A stretch of DNA of 64,000 bases from Siphonodentalium dalli (lineage: Eukaryota; Mollusca; Scaphopoda; Gadilida; Siphonodentaliidae): contig CP136061.1 in the NCBI GenBank assembly GCA_032622095.1, positions 169,391,107 to 169,455,106 on the forward strand. The letters run 5' to 3'. Numbering within the stretch: position 1 is the stretch's first letter; each line of letters starts with the position of its first letter. The notes below the pieces were generated by a model. The model did not search any database. It saw only the letters and a list, made by a program, of their open reading frames with translations, and was not told where the DNA came from. The translations under genes were made by a program, and so were the position numbers. Positions 35,435-49,800 of this stretch are shown here, piece after piece.

Positions 35435-36342
35435 TTATCTTTTTTTATTTTTTATTTTTAACATGTTTTGGTGTATTTTAATCATCAAATACGAATAATA
35501 CCAAACTAAAGATAATGTAAAGATGCTTTTTATATTCGATAAATAACTAGAATATAAACAATATACAAATTGATCTTACGAAACTGATGATGTTTGCATG
35601 TTTCTATGTGTTTATCGTTGTTATCGCAAATGGAATAATTGGCTATACGCCGTCATTACGTTAGTAGAAATATACACCATATAACGAAGTCTTGTGTGAT
35701 CAAATTAATGTAATGTTTGTATTTTGTTTGGTTGTATATGATATGCAGTGCGTTGAAGATGCGAAAGAAAATACAAAAGTGAAATGCACGCACGCAGATA
35801 GCTCATGACACACTATACACGATAAAATGATAATTTACCACACACCATGGGCTACACAATTTACGAATAGGTGGGTTTATATTAAAATCCAAGTTATTTG
35901 CTTTATAACGGCTCCGATATGAACTCATACCAATATAGCACTCTGGAAATGATTGTTGGTATTCGACGGGCGTTCTATCAGTTCTCTGGTAGAGGAATGA
36001 GAATGGCCCGCGGCATGACGGGTGTATTCGAATCGGAGGTAGGTTCCATCCCACGGGGGATGGGGTAGCCGGAGGAAGGAGAGAGGGGAGTGACAAATTT
36101 TTGGCGTATATATAGATAATATATATTATATATATAAGCGGAATTATTCTGAAGAGCTCTTTTCACTTGACTGAGAAAAAAATAATGTTCTAAGTCCGAA
36201 AGTTTTGGTTGAAATATTGGAGCCTTTTTCAAAAAGTGAAAACAAAATGAACGACTTTTCTGGAACAGAGCGATTTCGATCCGTTTTGGACTCTGGATTT
36301 TCCAAAAGTTATCTCCGTTTCGCGTGTAGCATAATATGACTT

Positions 36343-37131
36343 TTATGAATAAGTAACGGATAGTTTGGGGAATGAGATGTGAGCTTGTACAACATTCGTT
36401 CAAAGTTCGCGAATTACATTTGGATAGACATATTTCTGTTATATCCCAAATTTCATATGATTCGGAGAAGAATTAAAAATTGGTACCGCAGACCACCCCT
36501 CCCCTGACCCACAATACTGGACCGACACTTGCAAACTTTGAGGGCCCGTAACTCTTGCATTTCTTCTCGGATTACAAAAATCCTTTCCGGTATGGGTTTG
36601 TTTTCGTTCAGGGAATCTACATACTTAAATAGATGAATGTCAATAATAAAAAAAATTTGCGAAAATATTGCCCCCACCCCAGTGTAAAAATATATGTCCA
36701 ACCCTGTCAAATTTTCTTCCTCGGACTAAGCTGACAACGGTCAACACGACTACAAAAACCAAATACAGTTATCTGGAATGATACGGGAGGACAACAGAGT
36801 ACAATAAAATAGAGGTTTGCCAACTATGGGCGGTAACTCTTCAGGGAAAGGGCGGACCCAAGTTTTTATGCCCGTGGGCAGTAGTGCATATCGAGATGTG
36901 CATACGGTCTAATTTTCGATGCTCTGCTTCTTATAATTTCCGAGATAATAAAATGACATTTTTTCAAATAAAGGGAGATAACTCCTCGGGGAAAACGCGG
37001 ACAATATTCGTTATGCGACGATGGCATACAACTCTTTGATCCCAAGATACGTACCAAGTTTTAGTGTGCTACTCCTGGTACTTTTCGAGTAATAAGGGTT
37101 GCAAAAGTGTCCAGTATAATAATAATAATAA
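36343..37131 (-). repeat. C2: first C-array segment of element 4
   Basis: Starts with ~90 bp lacking an obvious C counterpart. From about 36435 (AAATTTCATATGATTCGGAG) it follows the C unit through GAGGGCCCGTAACTC, GGGCGGTAACTCTTC and GGGAGATAACTCC to AGTGTCCAGTATAATAATAA. It is cut inside its (AAT) tract by the CTAG of element 5; the unit resumes at 51935. Confidence 0.8.
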
Positions 37132-37669
37132 CTAGAATTTTTAAACTTCCTATTGGAAGTTTGATACTTCCATATAATTATCATATATATTCCAATCCAA
37201 ATCCCCTCTCAATCATTACCTTTCCCATAACCCAAATCTTAACATAACCATACCTATCGGCAACCCGTACCATGTCCCAATACTAAATGTTTCTATAAGC
37301 ATAACCATGCTCTAGCCGTAACCATAACCACAATAATTCTAACTATATCTATAACTTTAAAAAGTCATGGAATATAAGTAGTGGCTCACCTTTTCGATCG
37401 TAATTTTGTTTATCTCGATTAATCCGTTCCACAACTATTGAAGTATTTATTTAGTTACACCCATGCATACTTCAGACCTTATATTATGATACATGTTTAT
37501 CATAAACACATCAGTTCGCAAAAATAAAAGATTAAGAATGAGGCTACTTTTGAAATTATATTTCTCGTAAAAAGTGACCCCTAGTAGACCCTTTGGTATC
37601 ATCTAGATGGTCTCCTGTAATTTCTGTAGAAGACAGACACAGGCAGACAGACAGAAATTCGCAGATATA

Positions 37670-37839
37670 CAGTAATGCCCTATGTAATCGACCCCTTAAA
37701 CACAGCAGAATTATGGGTAACTTTTCGGGATTCAGGAGAGCTTTCGGATGAATGTCAGCAGGCTATATTTCCCGCTAAATCCTGAAATATTACCCATAAT
37801 TCTGCTATGTTTAAGGAGTCGATTACTTAGGGCATACTG
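37670..37839. mobile_element. Tc1/mariner-type MITE in L3
   Basis: Third copy of the 170-bp CAGTA...TACTG element, same position as in L1, TA on both sides. Confidence 0.8.
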
Positions 37840-39037
37840 TAGATATAGATGTAAGCATGTTATTAAATTATTCATGAATTCCAAATTAAATCACACGACG
37901 TCAGATGCACCTATCCCATGACACTCCACGTGACAATTCACCGTGTGTTCCAATTTTAGTTTGTCATGATCCAACCGGTTGGGCACCAATAGCAGGTCAG
38001 ACCGACAAACAAATGAACACAGACACAGTTCGGTTTTATTAGTATACATACCCACATGTGTACAATATATATATTTAATTGGCAACGGGAATAAAGAACA
38101 TGCACGGGTTCCACATGCACACATGTGTCTATCTCTTGTGCATATATTCCAAATTAAAGACTTGAGATGTTAAAAATTATAACTGCTATGGGATGGTATA
38201 TTCTCGTGAAATATACGGATAGTTATAGTCTGTCCACAATGAAGTGCGAAGTTTTAAATCAATGCCGATCTGTAATTTGCCAAGTGTTAAGTCTTGGTTT
38301 ATCAGTTTGTCGGGTCAGTGATTTCAACGGCCAGTACTATAAGTGACGGTTATATCTACGTGCAGCGGATATATTTATTTATGAAATAATTATGCGCGAA
38401 TGGCAATCACTCACACAACTGATAACACATGTCTTGATTACGCCTTATTATAAAATTAGTAACATGCTAAAAACGAGCCCAAATCACCAGAATGGGACAA
38501 AGGCGAATATGTTTTATTTGAAGTTCTATCATGCTCGGGAACGCTCTAGAAAGATCACTGAAATGTCACTATATATGTGTATCAGGAATCAAGCATTAAA
38601 TATAATTTAGAAACATATCAAAATAGCATAACAGGTAATGCTGTCAAGACACGTTATGTCATTACAAACGTTTATACCGATTGTACTGACTGTCCAACCG
38701 ATTGTACTGACTGTCCAAGATCGCGAACTTTTCCACAGCTTGTGCGAATTTTGTATACATTTTTGGTTCAAAGCGACTTAATCGGACAGGTGCGCAACAC
38801 ACTGTGCCATCAGAAGTAGGCCAGTCATGCAGCCAATTCTATTTTAAAGAGCGCGGATTTGGGAAAGCTGCATTGTGTGAGAACGTAACATGATTCGCGT
38901 ACATCTATATGCATTTCGGTATGTTGCTTTCCCGAGTAATGGTGCCTTTTCTGTGTACATAAATAGCACCAAACTGAACATACGCCTTCTCACCAGCAAA
39001 ATGATTAATAGCCGATGTGTTGAAACGGTAGTATACC

Positions 39038-39547
39038 CAGGGGGGGGGGGGGGGGGGGGGTCGGACAAAAATTTCAGGCACGTATGGCATTTTTTCCCTT
39101 TCGATCATTTTTTGTACCCACCCACCCCCTTCGCCAAATGTTTTTCCGTTTTCGGCAGTTTTTTCCGACCATTTTTTGACACCCACCCCCCCTTTTAACA
39201 CTAAAACAGAGATTTGCGGGGGGGAATTCACTGTAAACAGCTGTATATGAATTTCTGTGCATACTATTTATCATGGATGTTGACATGAACATGTAAATAG
39301 GAATGAGTCCTTTTGAGGTCATTCGGCCAAAAAAACATGGCTGCCAGCGGCCATCTTGGATTTAAAAATTTGCAACAAAATATAACACGATAACTGCCTG
39401 CAGTCAGTTTACAGTTTACAGTTGCCAAAACACTAAAAAACAAGCAGGAAATTATTTTTTTTAGTTGCGGAAAAAATTGCTTGTTGGTGGATTTGATCAC
39501 CCACCCACCCCGGCATACGTGCCGGAATTTTTGTTTTCACCCCCCTG
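39038..39547. mobile_element. CAGGG...CCCTG element in L3
   Basis: Third copy of the insertion, about 510 bp, flanked by GTATACC (39031-39037 and after CCCTG). Confidence 0.7.
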
Positions 39548-40847
39548 GTATACCATAAACAAATATAGCATGTCGAGCTTGTAAAATAGACGGATATTTT
39601 TGAGAATATACGGATATGAATGCGCGTATTTTACCATTTAATATGTTATTGCAAGTCTTCACAGTCATGCATAAGTTCATAATACCAAGTTAACAATCGT
39701 TATTCACACAAATACATACTTATATATGTCGTTCAATGTAATTATGCTACATTGATCGACCACCCATTTCGGAACAGCGAAATAGCGTATGGTATGATGA
39801 CATTAAACTCTCTTTGCTCGCTTGCCTATATCGCGATGTTCCCAACAGTTTAAGGTGCCGTATTTTAACAAATAGATTGTCATGAAATGGTAGCATTCTG
39901 GAAATGATATATACATGGCAGCTTATACCTACACATTCCATATGCAATTCGCTTAATTTTGGTGTGATTCATATTCTTGTATATCCGCAGGTGGTGAATT
40001 AGTCGGCGCTTTAAGGCATTTATTGTATATTTTCCGAGTAGCGAACGAATGTACGACGTCGACGTTGTCGCCTATTCGTAAGTTATAAGACTTTACATTA
40101 CGTCTCGTCCAATTAATGCGAAATATGCAATCGGCGGTCTTAACAGTCGGACAATAAAGTCATATATTTTCACTCGTGACACATACAGATGATAAAGAGA
40201 CAATTTTTAAATGGTCAGATCTGAATTCAACAAAATTATGCACTATGTCAGATGGTAAACCAATACCAAACCGCAAAGTGTCACGTTCCGAAATTATGAT
40301 ACCAAAATTAGCGACTAAGGGGTGGCAAGGTTGGGGCGTCGGACGGGATACGCTGACTCCCATTCATTCAATTTGAATATATCATATATTAAAATGGTTT
40401 ACGGGCGCGTGAACGGATAGAAAATAGTTTCAATTGAATTGAGAACTGCAAGCGAAAGTCCGCGCATAAGACGGATTGTGCTTTATGAAAAGGTGGTCCA
40501 TGATGAGAAGTGTTATAACAATATACGACGGACACCACAGTTCTGTTAATTCTCAAATGTCAAAGTCGAGAATTATTTTTGTAAAAAATGGGGGTTTTAA
40601 AAAAAGTGAAAACAAAACGAACTACTATTCTAAAACTAATGAATTTCGACCGTTTTTGGACTCAAAATATGTCATTTTTAAGCCGCATCGTGATAAAACC
40701 GCATAATCACGGCCGGTCGGCAAGACAGACAGCCGACTTTGTTTTGAGTGATTACCCATTAGCCAATACAACACTTAATACAGTGCGCCAACATGAATGG
40801 ATGTTGAAATATATCGCCAGTGGTCATTTGTGTAATTTTTGACATTG

Positions 40848-43800
40848 TAAAAATGTCCTGGTTTGGTCTTCTGTCTATGTTTAAAAGTTAGCGGGGTTCT
40901 GGTGAGGTATTGTGGCGTCATTCTACTATGTAGGCCAATATGTATGTTGTTAAGTATATACTTTTCGAATATCTCTGGCCTCCATCGACATAATGCGGCA
41001 AGTGGGTAGTCGTTTAGAAGTACTCGAAATTCCCCATCGAATGACACCAAACACGTGACGATCGGTTGAAGGAATTTAAATTGATAGTGCATTTTCTGTA
41101 AACTTGAACAAAAGGAAGGGGCCACAATTTCTACATTTTTCAACCGATTCATAAAATTCACTCATAACGACACTCAGTACATTTCATAGATACTTCACAA
41201 CCATTTTTGTTCAAATCGGAGACAAAAACAAATTGACAAATTTTGCCCCTCCCCTAGCCCGGAAATATTTGAGCGGACCCTTGTCAAAATTTCCTGGTTT
41301 CGTCTTCTGTCTATGTTTAAGACGCTCACATAGACCAAATCCAGTTGTTGCGCTTCGTCTAGGAGAAGATCTGGGCACAAGCACTTTCTATACATGGACT
41401 TTATTAGTACATTTTTCGATGTGTTATAACTTGGTCATTTCTCAACCGATTTACAAAATTGTTTCACGAGTAGCATCAGTACGTCGTATAGATACCCGAC
41501 AGTAAAAATGGTTGGAATCGGTGACAAGAAAAAAATTGACAAATTTTGCACCCCTCCCCAGGTCAACAAATTGTTTTCGGACCTTGGTGAAAATTTCCCC
41601 GATTCTTACCCTTTCGTTAGTTAACACGATTACGAGAACCGAATTCAGCTGTTTGGCTTCGTATAAAAGAAGATCTGGGCACAAACTTTTTTCATTTTTT
41701 TTGTTTAAGGGCCATAACTCTGGAAATCAAGTTGGGACACAAACCTAAATGTTTCGATTCCATGTAACTTGGCAAGGTGCATATACCTACCAAATTCCAA
41801 TGTTCTACCTTTTAAACTGTCTGAGATATAAGAGTTACAAAATATATTAAGAACTATAAATAATGAAAAAGAAAAAATAAAAATATGAATAACAATATAC
41901 TTCCATATTAAAATATGGAAGTATAATAAGGGAATCGCGCGGAATTGATTGGAATGTCGATAGTATGATTTATTGACATTTCTGTGTTCAGTTGGAACGT
42001 TCTGGTGTGACCCCCACACATGCATCGAAATTTGGTGACGCGGATAGAAAAGTCGCCATATATCTGCCAATTTTCGAGATATCGAGCTAATTATTGCGTC
42101 ATTGTGTTCGTACTTGATTCCCCTTTAAAAGTTAGCGGGGTTCTGGTGAGGTATTGTGGCGTCATTCTACTATGTAGGCCAATATGTATGTTGTTAAGTA
42201 TATACTTTTCGAATATCTCTGGCCTCCATCGACATAATGCGGCAAGTGGGTAGTCGTTTAGAAGTACTCGAAATTCCCCATCGAATGACACCAAACACGT
42301 GACGATCGGTTGAAGGAATTTAAATTGATAGTGCATTTTCTGTAAACTTGAACAAAAGGAAGGGGCCACAATTTCTACATTTTTCAACCGATTCATAAAA
42401 TTCACTCATAACGACACTCAGTACATTTCATAGATACTTCACAACCATTTTTGTTCAAATCGGAGACAAAAACAAATTGACAAATTTTGCCCCTCCCCTA
42501 GCCCGGAAATATTTGAGCGGACCCTTGTCAAAAACAAATTGACAAATTTTGCCCCTCCCCTAGCCCGGAAATATTTGAGCGGACCCTTGTCAAAATTTCC
42601 TGGTTTCGTCTTCTGTCTATGTTTAAGACGCTCACATAGACCAAATCCAGTTGTTGCGCTTCGTCTAGGAGAAGATCTGGGCACAAGCACTTTCTATACA
42701 TGGACTTTATTAGTACATTTTTCGATGTGTTATAACTTGGTCATTTCTCAACCGATTTACAAAATTCTTTCACGAGTAGCATCAGTACGTCGTATAGATA
42801 CCCGACAGTAAAAATGGTTGGAATCGGTGACAAGAAAAAAATTGACAAATTTTGCACCCCTCCCCAGGTCAACAAATTGTTTTCGGACCTTGGTGAAAAT
42901 TTCCCCGATTCTTACCCTTTCGTTAGTTAACACGATTACGAGAACCGAATTCAGCTGTTTGGCTTCGTATAAAAGAAGATCTGGGCACAAACTTTTTTCA
43001 TTTTTTTTGTTTAAGGGCCATAACTCTGGAAATCAAGTTGGGACACAAACCTAAATGTTTCGATTCCATGTAACTTGGCAAGGTGCATATACCTACCAAA
43101 TTCCAATGTTCTACCTTTTAAACTGTCTGAGATATAAGAGTTACAAAATATATTAAGAACTATAAATAATGAAAAAGAAAAATAAAAATATGAATAACAA
43201 TATACTTCCATATTAAAATATGGAAGTATAATAAGGGAATCGCGCGGAATTGATTGGAATGTCGATAGTATGATTTATTGACATTTCTGTGTTCAGTTGG
43301 AACGTTCTGGTGTGACCCCCACACATGCATCGAAATTTGGTGACGCGGATAGAAAAGTCGCCATATATCTGCCAATTTTCGAGATATCGAGCTAATTATT
43401 GCGTCATTGTGTTCGTACTTGATTCCCCTTTAAAAGTTAGCGGGGTTCTGGTGAGGTATTGTGGCGTCATTCTACTATGTAGGCCAATATGTATGTTGTT
43501 AAGTATATACTTTTCGAATATCTCTGGCCTCCATCGACATAATGCGGCAAGTGGGTAGTCGTTTAGAAGTACTCGAAATTCCCCATCGAATGACACCAAA
43601 CACGTGACGATCGGTTGAAGGAATTTAAATTGATAGTGCATTTTCTGTAAACTTGAACAAAAGGAAGGGGCCACAATTTCTACATTTTTCAACCGATTCA
43701 TAAAATTCACTCATAACGACACTCAGTACATTTCATAGATACTTCACAACCATTTTTGTTCAAATCGGAGACAAAAACAAATTGACAAATTTTGCCCCTC

Positions 43801-46800
43801 CCCTAGCCCGGAAATATTTGAGCGGACCCTTGTCAAAATTTCCTGGTTTCGTCTTCTGTCTATGTTTAAGACGCTCACATAGACCAAATCCAGTTGTTGC
43901 GCTTCGTCTAGGAGAAGATCTGGGCACAAGCACTTTCTATACATGGACTTTATTAGTACATTTTTCGATGTGTTATAACTTGGTCATTTCTCAACCGATT
44001 TACAAAATTCTTTCACGAGTAGCATCAGTACGTCGTATAGATACCCGACAGTAAAAATGGTTGGAATCGGTGACAAGAAAAAAATTGACAAATTTTGCAC
44101 CCCTCCCCAGGTCAACAAATTGTTTTCGGACCTTGGTGAAAATTTCCCCGATTCTTACCCTTTCGTTAGTTAACACGATTACGAGAACCGAATTCAGCTG
44201 TTTGGCTTCGTATAAAAGAAGATCTGGGCACAAACTTTTTTCATTTTTTTTGTTTAAGGGCCATAACTCTGGAAATCAAGTTGGGACACAAACCTAAATG
44301 TTTCGATTCCATGTAACTTGGCAAGGTGCATATACCTACCAAATTCCAATGTTCTACCTTTTAAACTGTCTGAGATATAAGAGTTACAAAATATATTAAG
44401 AACTATAAATAATGAAAAAGAAAAAATAAAAATATGAATAACAATATACTTCCATATTAAAATATGGAAGTATAATAAGGGAATCGCGCGGAATTGATTG
44501 GAATGTCGATAGTATGATTTATTGACATTTCTGTGTTCAGTTGGAACGTTCTGGTGTGACCCCCACACATGCATCGAAATTTGGTGACGCGGATAGAAAA
44601 GTCGCCATATATCTGCCAATTTTCGAGATATCGAGCTAATTATTGCGTCATTGTGTTCGTACTTGATTCCCCTTTAAAAGTTAGCGGGGTTCTGGTGAGG
44701 TATTGTGGCGTCATTCTACTATGTAGGCCAATATGTATGTTGTTAAGTATATACTTTTCGAATATCTCTGGCCTCCATCGACATAATGCGGCAAGTGGGT
44801 AGTCGTTTAGAAGTACTCGAAATTCCCCATCGAATGACACCAAACACGTGACGATCGGTTGAAGGAATTTAAATTGATAGTGCATTTTCTGTAAACTTGA
44901 ACAAAAGGAAGGGGCCACAATTTCTACATTTTTCAACCGATTCATAAAATTCACTCATAACGACACTCAGTACATTTCATAGATACTTCACAACCATTTT
45001 TGTTCAAATCGGAGACAAAAACAAATTGACAAATTTTGCCCCTCCCCTAGCCCGGAAATATTTGAGCGGACCCTTGTCAAAATTTCCTGGTTTCGTCTTC
45101 TGTCTATGTTTAAGACGCTCACATAGACCAAATCCAGTTGTTGCGCTTCGTCTAGGAGAAGATCTGGGCACAAGCACTTTCTATACATGGACTTTATTAG
45201 TACATTTTTCGATGTGTTATAACTTGGTCATTTCTCAACCGATTTACAAAATTCTTTCACGAGTAGCATCAGTACGTCGTATAGATACCCGACAGTAAAA
45301 ATGGTTGGAATCGGTGACAAGAAAAAAATTGACAAATTTTGCACCCCTCCCCAGGTCAACAAATTGTTTTCGGACCTTGGTGAAAATTTCCCCGATTCTT
45401 ACCCTTTCGTTAGTTAACACGATTACGAGAACCGAATTCAGCTGTTTGGCTTCGTATAAAAGAAGATCTGGGCACAAACTTTTTTCATTTTTTTTGTTTA
45501 AGGGCCATAACTCTGGAAATCAAGTTGGGACACAAACCTAAATGTTTCGATTCCATGTAACTTGGCAAGGTGCATATACCTACCAAATTCCAATGTTCTA
45601 CCTTTTAAACTGTCTGAGATATAAGAGTTACAAAATATATTAAGAACTATAAATAATGAAAAAGAAAAATAAAAATATGAATAACAATATACTTCCATAT
45701 TAAAATATGGAAGTATAATAAGGGAATCGCGCGGAATTGATTGGAATGTCGATAGTATGATTTATTGACATTTCTGTGTTCAGTTGGAACGTTCTGGTGT
45801 GACCCCCACACATGCATCGAAATTTGGTGACGCGGATAGAAAAGTCGCCATATATCTGCCAATTTTCGAGATATCGAGCTAATTATTGCGTCATTGTGTT
45901 CGTACTTGATTCCCCTTTAAAAGTTAGCGGGGTTCTGGTGAGGTATTGTGGCGTCATTCTACTATGTAGGCCAATATGTATGTTGTTAAGTATATACTTT
46001 TCGAATATCTCTGGCCTCCATCGACATAATGCGGCAAGTGGGTAGTCGTTTAGAAGTACTCGAAATTCCCCATCGAATGACACCAAACACGTGACGATCG
46101 GTTGAAGGAATTTAAATTGATAGTGCATTTTCTGTAAACTTGAACAAAAGGAAGGGGCCACAATTTCTACATTTTTCAACCGATTCATAAAATTCACTCA
46201 TAACGACACTCAGTACATTTCATAGATACTTCACAACCATTTTTGTTCAAATCGGAGACAAAAACAAATTGACAAATTTTGCCCCTCCCCTAGCCCGGAA
46301 ATATTTGAGCGGACCCTTGTCAAAATTTCCTGGTTTCGTCTTCTGTCTATGTTTAAGACGCTCACATAGACCAAATCCAGTTGTTGCGCTTCGTCTAGGA
46401 GAAGATCTGGGCACAAGCACTTTCTATACATGGACTTTATTAGTACATTTTTCGATGTGTTATAACTTGGTCATTTCTCAACCGATTTACAAAATTCTTT
46501 CACGAGTAGCATCAGTACGTCGTATAGATACCCGACAGTAAAAATGGTTGGAATCGGTGACAAGAAAAAAATTGACAAATTTTGCACCCCTCCCCAGGTC
46601 AACAAATTGTTTTCGGACCTTGGTGAAAATTTCCCCGATTCTTACCATTTCGTTAGTTAACACGATTACGAGAACCGAATTCAGCTGTTTGGCTTCGTAT
46701 AAAAGAAGATCTGGGCACAAACTTTTTTCATTTTTTTTGTTTAAGGGCCATAACTCTGGAAATCAAGTTGGGACACAAACCTAAATGTTTCGATTCCATG

Positions 46801-49800
46801 TAACTTGGCAAGGTGCATATACCTACCAAATTCCAATGTTCTACCTTTTAAACTGTCTGAGATATAAGAGTTACAAAATATATTAAGAACTATAAATAAT
46901 GAAAAATAAAAATAAAAATATGAATAACAATATACTTCCATATTAAAATATGGAAGTATAATAAGGGAATCGCGCGGAATTGATTGGAATGTCGATAGTA
47001 TGATTTATTGACATTTCTGTGTTCAGTTGGAACGTTCTGGTGTGACCCCCACACATGCATCGAAATTTGGTGACGCGGATAGAAAAGTCGCCATATATCT
47101 GCCAATTTTCGAGATATCGAGCTAATTATTGCGTCATTGTGTTCGTACTTGATTCCCCTTTAAAAGTTAGCGGGGTTCTGGTGAGGTATTGTGGCGTCAT
47201 TCTACTATGTAGGCCAATATGTATGTTGTTAAGTATATACTTTTCGAATATCTCTGGCCTCCATCGACATAATGCGGCAAGTGGGTAGTCGTTTAGAAGT
47301 ACTCGAAATTCCCCATCGAATGACACCAAACACGTGACGATCGGTTGAAGGAATTTAAATTGATAGTGCATTTTCTGTAAACTTGAACAAAAGGAAGGGG
47401 CCACAATTTCTACATTTTTCAACCGATTCATAAAATTCACTCATAACGACACTCAGTACATTTCATAGATACTTCACAACCATTTTTGTTCAAATCGGAG
47501 ACAAAAACAAATTGACAAATTTTGCCCCTCCCCTAGCCCGGAAATATTTGAGCGGACCCTTGTCAAAATTTCCTGGTTTCGTCTTCTGTCTATGTTTAAG
47601 ACGCTCACATAGACCAAATCCAGTTGTTGCGCTTCGTCTAGGAGAAGATCTGGGCACAAGCACTTTCTATACATGGACTTTATTAGTACATTTTTCGATG
47701 TGTTATAACTTGGTCATTTCTCAACCGATTTACAAAATTCTTTCACGAGTAGCATCAGTACGTCGTATAGATACCCGACAGTAAAAATGGTTGGAATCGG
47801 TGACAAGAAAAAAATTGACAAATTTTGCACCCCTCCCCAGGTCAACAAATTGTTTTCGGACCTTGGTGAAAATTTCCCCGATTCTTACCCTTTCGTTAGT
47901 TAACACGATTACGAGAACCGAATTCAGCTGTTTGGCTTCGTATAAAAGAAGATCTGGGCACAAACTTTTTTCATTTTTTTTGTTTAAGGGCCATAACTCT
48001 GGAAATCAAGTTGGGACACAAACCTAAATGTTTCGATTCCATGTAACTTGGCAAGGTGCATATACCTACCAAATTCCAATGTTCTACCTTTTAAACTGTC
48101 TGAGATATAAGAGTTACAAAATATATTAAGAACTATAAATAATGAAAAAGAAAAATAAAAATATGAATAACAATATACTTCCATATTAAAATATGGAAGT
48201 ATAATAAGGGAATCGCGCGGAATTGATTGGAATGTCGATAGTATGATTTATTGACATTTCTGTGTTCAGTTGGAACGTTCTGGTGTGACCCCCACACATG
48301 CATCGAAATTTGGTGACGCGGATAGAAAAGTCGCCATATATCTGCCAATTTTCGAGATATCGAGCTAATTATTGCGTCATTGTGTTCGTACTTGATTCCC
48401 CTTTAAAAGTTAGCGGGGTTCTGGTGAGGTATTGTGGCGTCATTCTACTATGTAGGCCAATATGTATGTTGTTAAGTATATACTTTTCGAATATCTCTGG
48501 CCTCCATCGACATAATGCGGCAAGTGGGTAGTCGTTTAGAAGTACTCGAAATTCCCCATCGAATGACACCAAACACGTGACGATCGGTTGAAGGAATTTA
48601 AATTGATAGTGCATTTTCTGTAAACTTGAACAAAAGGAAGGGGCCACAATTTCTACATTTTTCAACCGATTCATAAAATTCACTCATAACGACACTCAGT
48701 ACATTTCATAGATACTTCACAACCATTTTTGTTCAAATCGGAGACAAAAACAAATTGACAAATTTTGCCCCTCCCCTAGCCCGGAAATATTTGAGCGGAC
48801 CCTTGTCAAAATTTCCTGGTTTCGTCTTCTGTCTATGTTTAAGACGCTCACATAGACCAAATCCAGTTGTTGCGCTTCGTCTAGGAGAAGATCTGGGCAC
48901 AAGCACTTTCTATACATGGACTTTATTAGTACATTTTTCGATGTGTTATAACTTGGTCATTTCTCAACCGATTTACAAAATTCTTTCACGAGTAGCATCA
49001 GTACGTCGTATAGATACCCGACAGTAAAAATGGTTGGAATCGGTGACAAGAAAAAAATTGACAAATTTTGCACCCCTCCCCAGGTCAACAAATTGTTTTC
49101 GGACCTTGGTGAAAATTTCCCCGATTCTTACCATTTCGTTAGTTAACACGATTACGAGAACCGAATTCAGCTGTTTGGCTTCGTATAAAAGAAGATCTGG
49201 GCACAAACTTTTTTCATTTTTTTTGTTTAAGGGCCATAACTCTGGAAATCAAGTTGGGACACAAACCTAAATGTTTCGATTCCATGTAACTTGGCAAGGT
49301 GCATATACCTACCAAATTCCAATGTTCTACCTTTTAAACTGTCTGAGATATAAGAGTTACAAAATATATTAAGAACTATAAATAATGAAAAAGAAAAAAT
49401 AAAAATATGAATAACAATATACTTCCATATTAAAATATGGAAGTATAATAAGGGAATCGCGCGGAATTGATTGGAATGTCGATAGTATGATTTATTGACA
49501 TTTCTGTGTTCAGTTGGAACGTTCTGGTGTGACCCCCACACATGCATCGAAATTTGGTGACGCGGATAGAAAAGTCGCCATATATCTGCCAATTTTCGAG
49601 ATATCGAGCTAATTATTGCGTCATTGTGTTCGTACTTGATTCCCCTTTAAAAGTTAGCGGGGTTCTGGTGAGGTATTGTGGCGTCATTCTACTATGTAGG
49701 CCAATATGTATGTTGTTAAGTATATACTTTTCGAATATCTCTGGCCTCCATCGACATAATGCGGCAAGTGGGTAGTCGTTTAGAAGTACTCGAAATTCCC

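Larger units (their letters stand above)
34996..35540. repeat. Two tandem ~272-bp units with tRNA-like modules (D2)
   Basis: Units start at 34996 and 35268 with ATTTCAATCAGTTTGG, as in D1. Followed by ATAAATAACTAGAA. Confidence 0.8.
33899..36342 (-). mobile_element. Element 4: D2 head (element continues beyond the window)
   Basis: CTAG 33899-33902, palindrome 33909-33922 and sub-terminal ATACTTCCATGG 33927-33938 match D1. The head is nearly identical to D1 until its last ~80 bp. It carries the 130-bp pair and two tRNA-like modules. Its C array begins after GCATAATATGA (36342) and runs, interrupted by elements 5 and 6, past position 64000. The 5' end is not in the window. The insertion is in the next consecutive A1 unit, at the same position as elements 2 and 3. 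Confidence 0.8.
37132..40847 (-). mobile_element. L3 head of element 5
   Basis: Same content and order as L1: CTAG terminus, degenerate CCATAAC repeats, mariner-type MITE, CAGGG insertion, duplicated ACCGATTGTACTGACTGTCC. It differs from L1 by scattered substitutions and a longer G run (about 18) at the CAGGG insertion. No coding sequence. Confidence 0.8.

Noticed and set aside
7086-40847. L heads as long terminal repeats of a retrotransposon
   Set aside because: No TG...CA ends, no primer-binding site or polypurine tract, no gag/pol, no target duplication, and the copies belong to separately inserted elements with their own ends.
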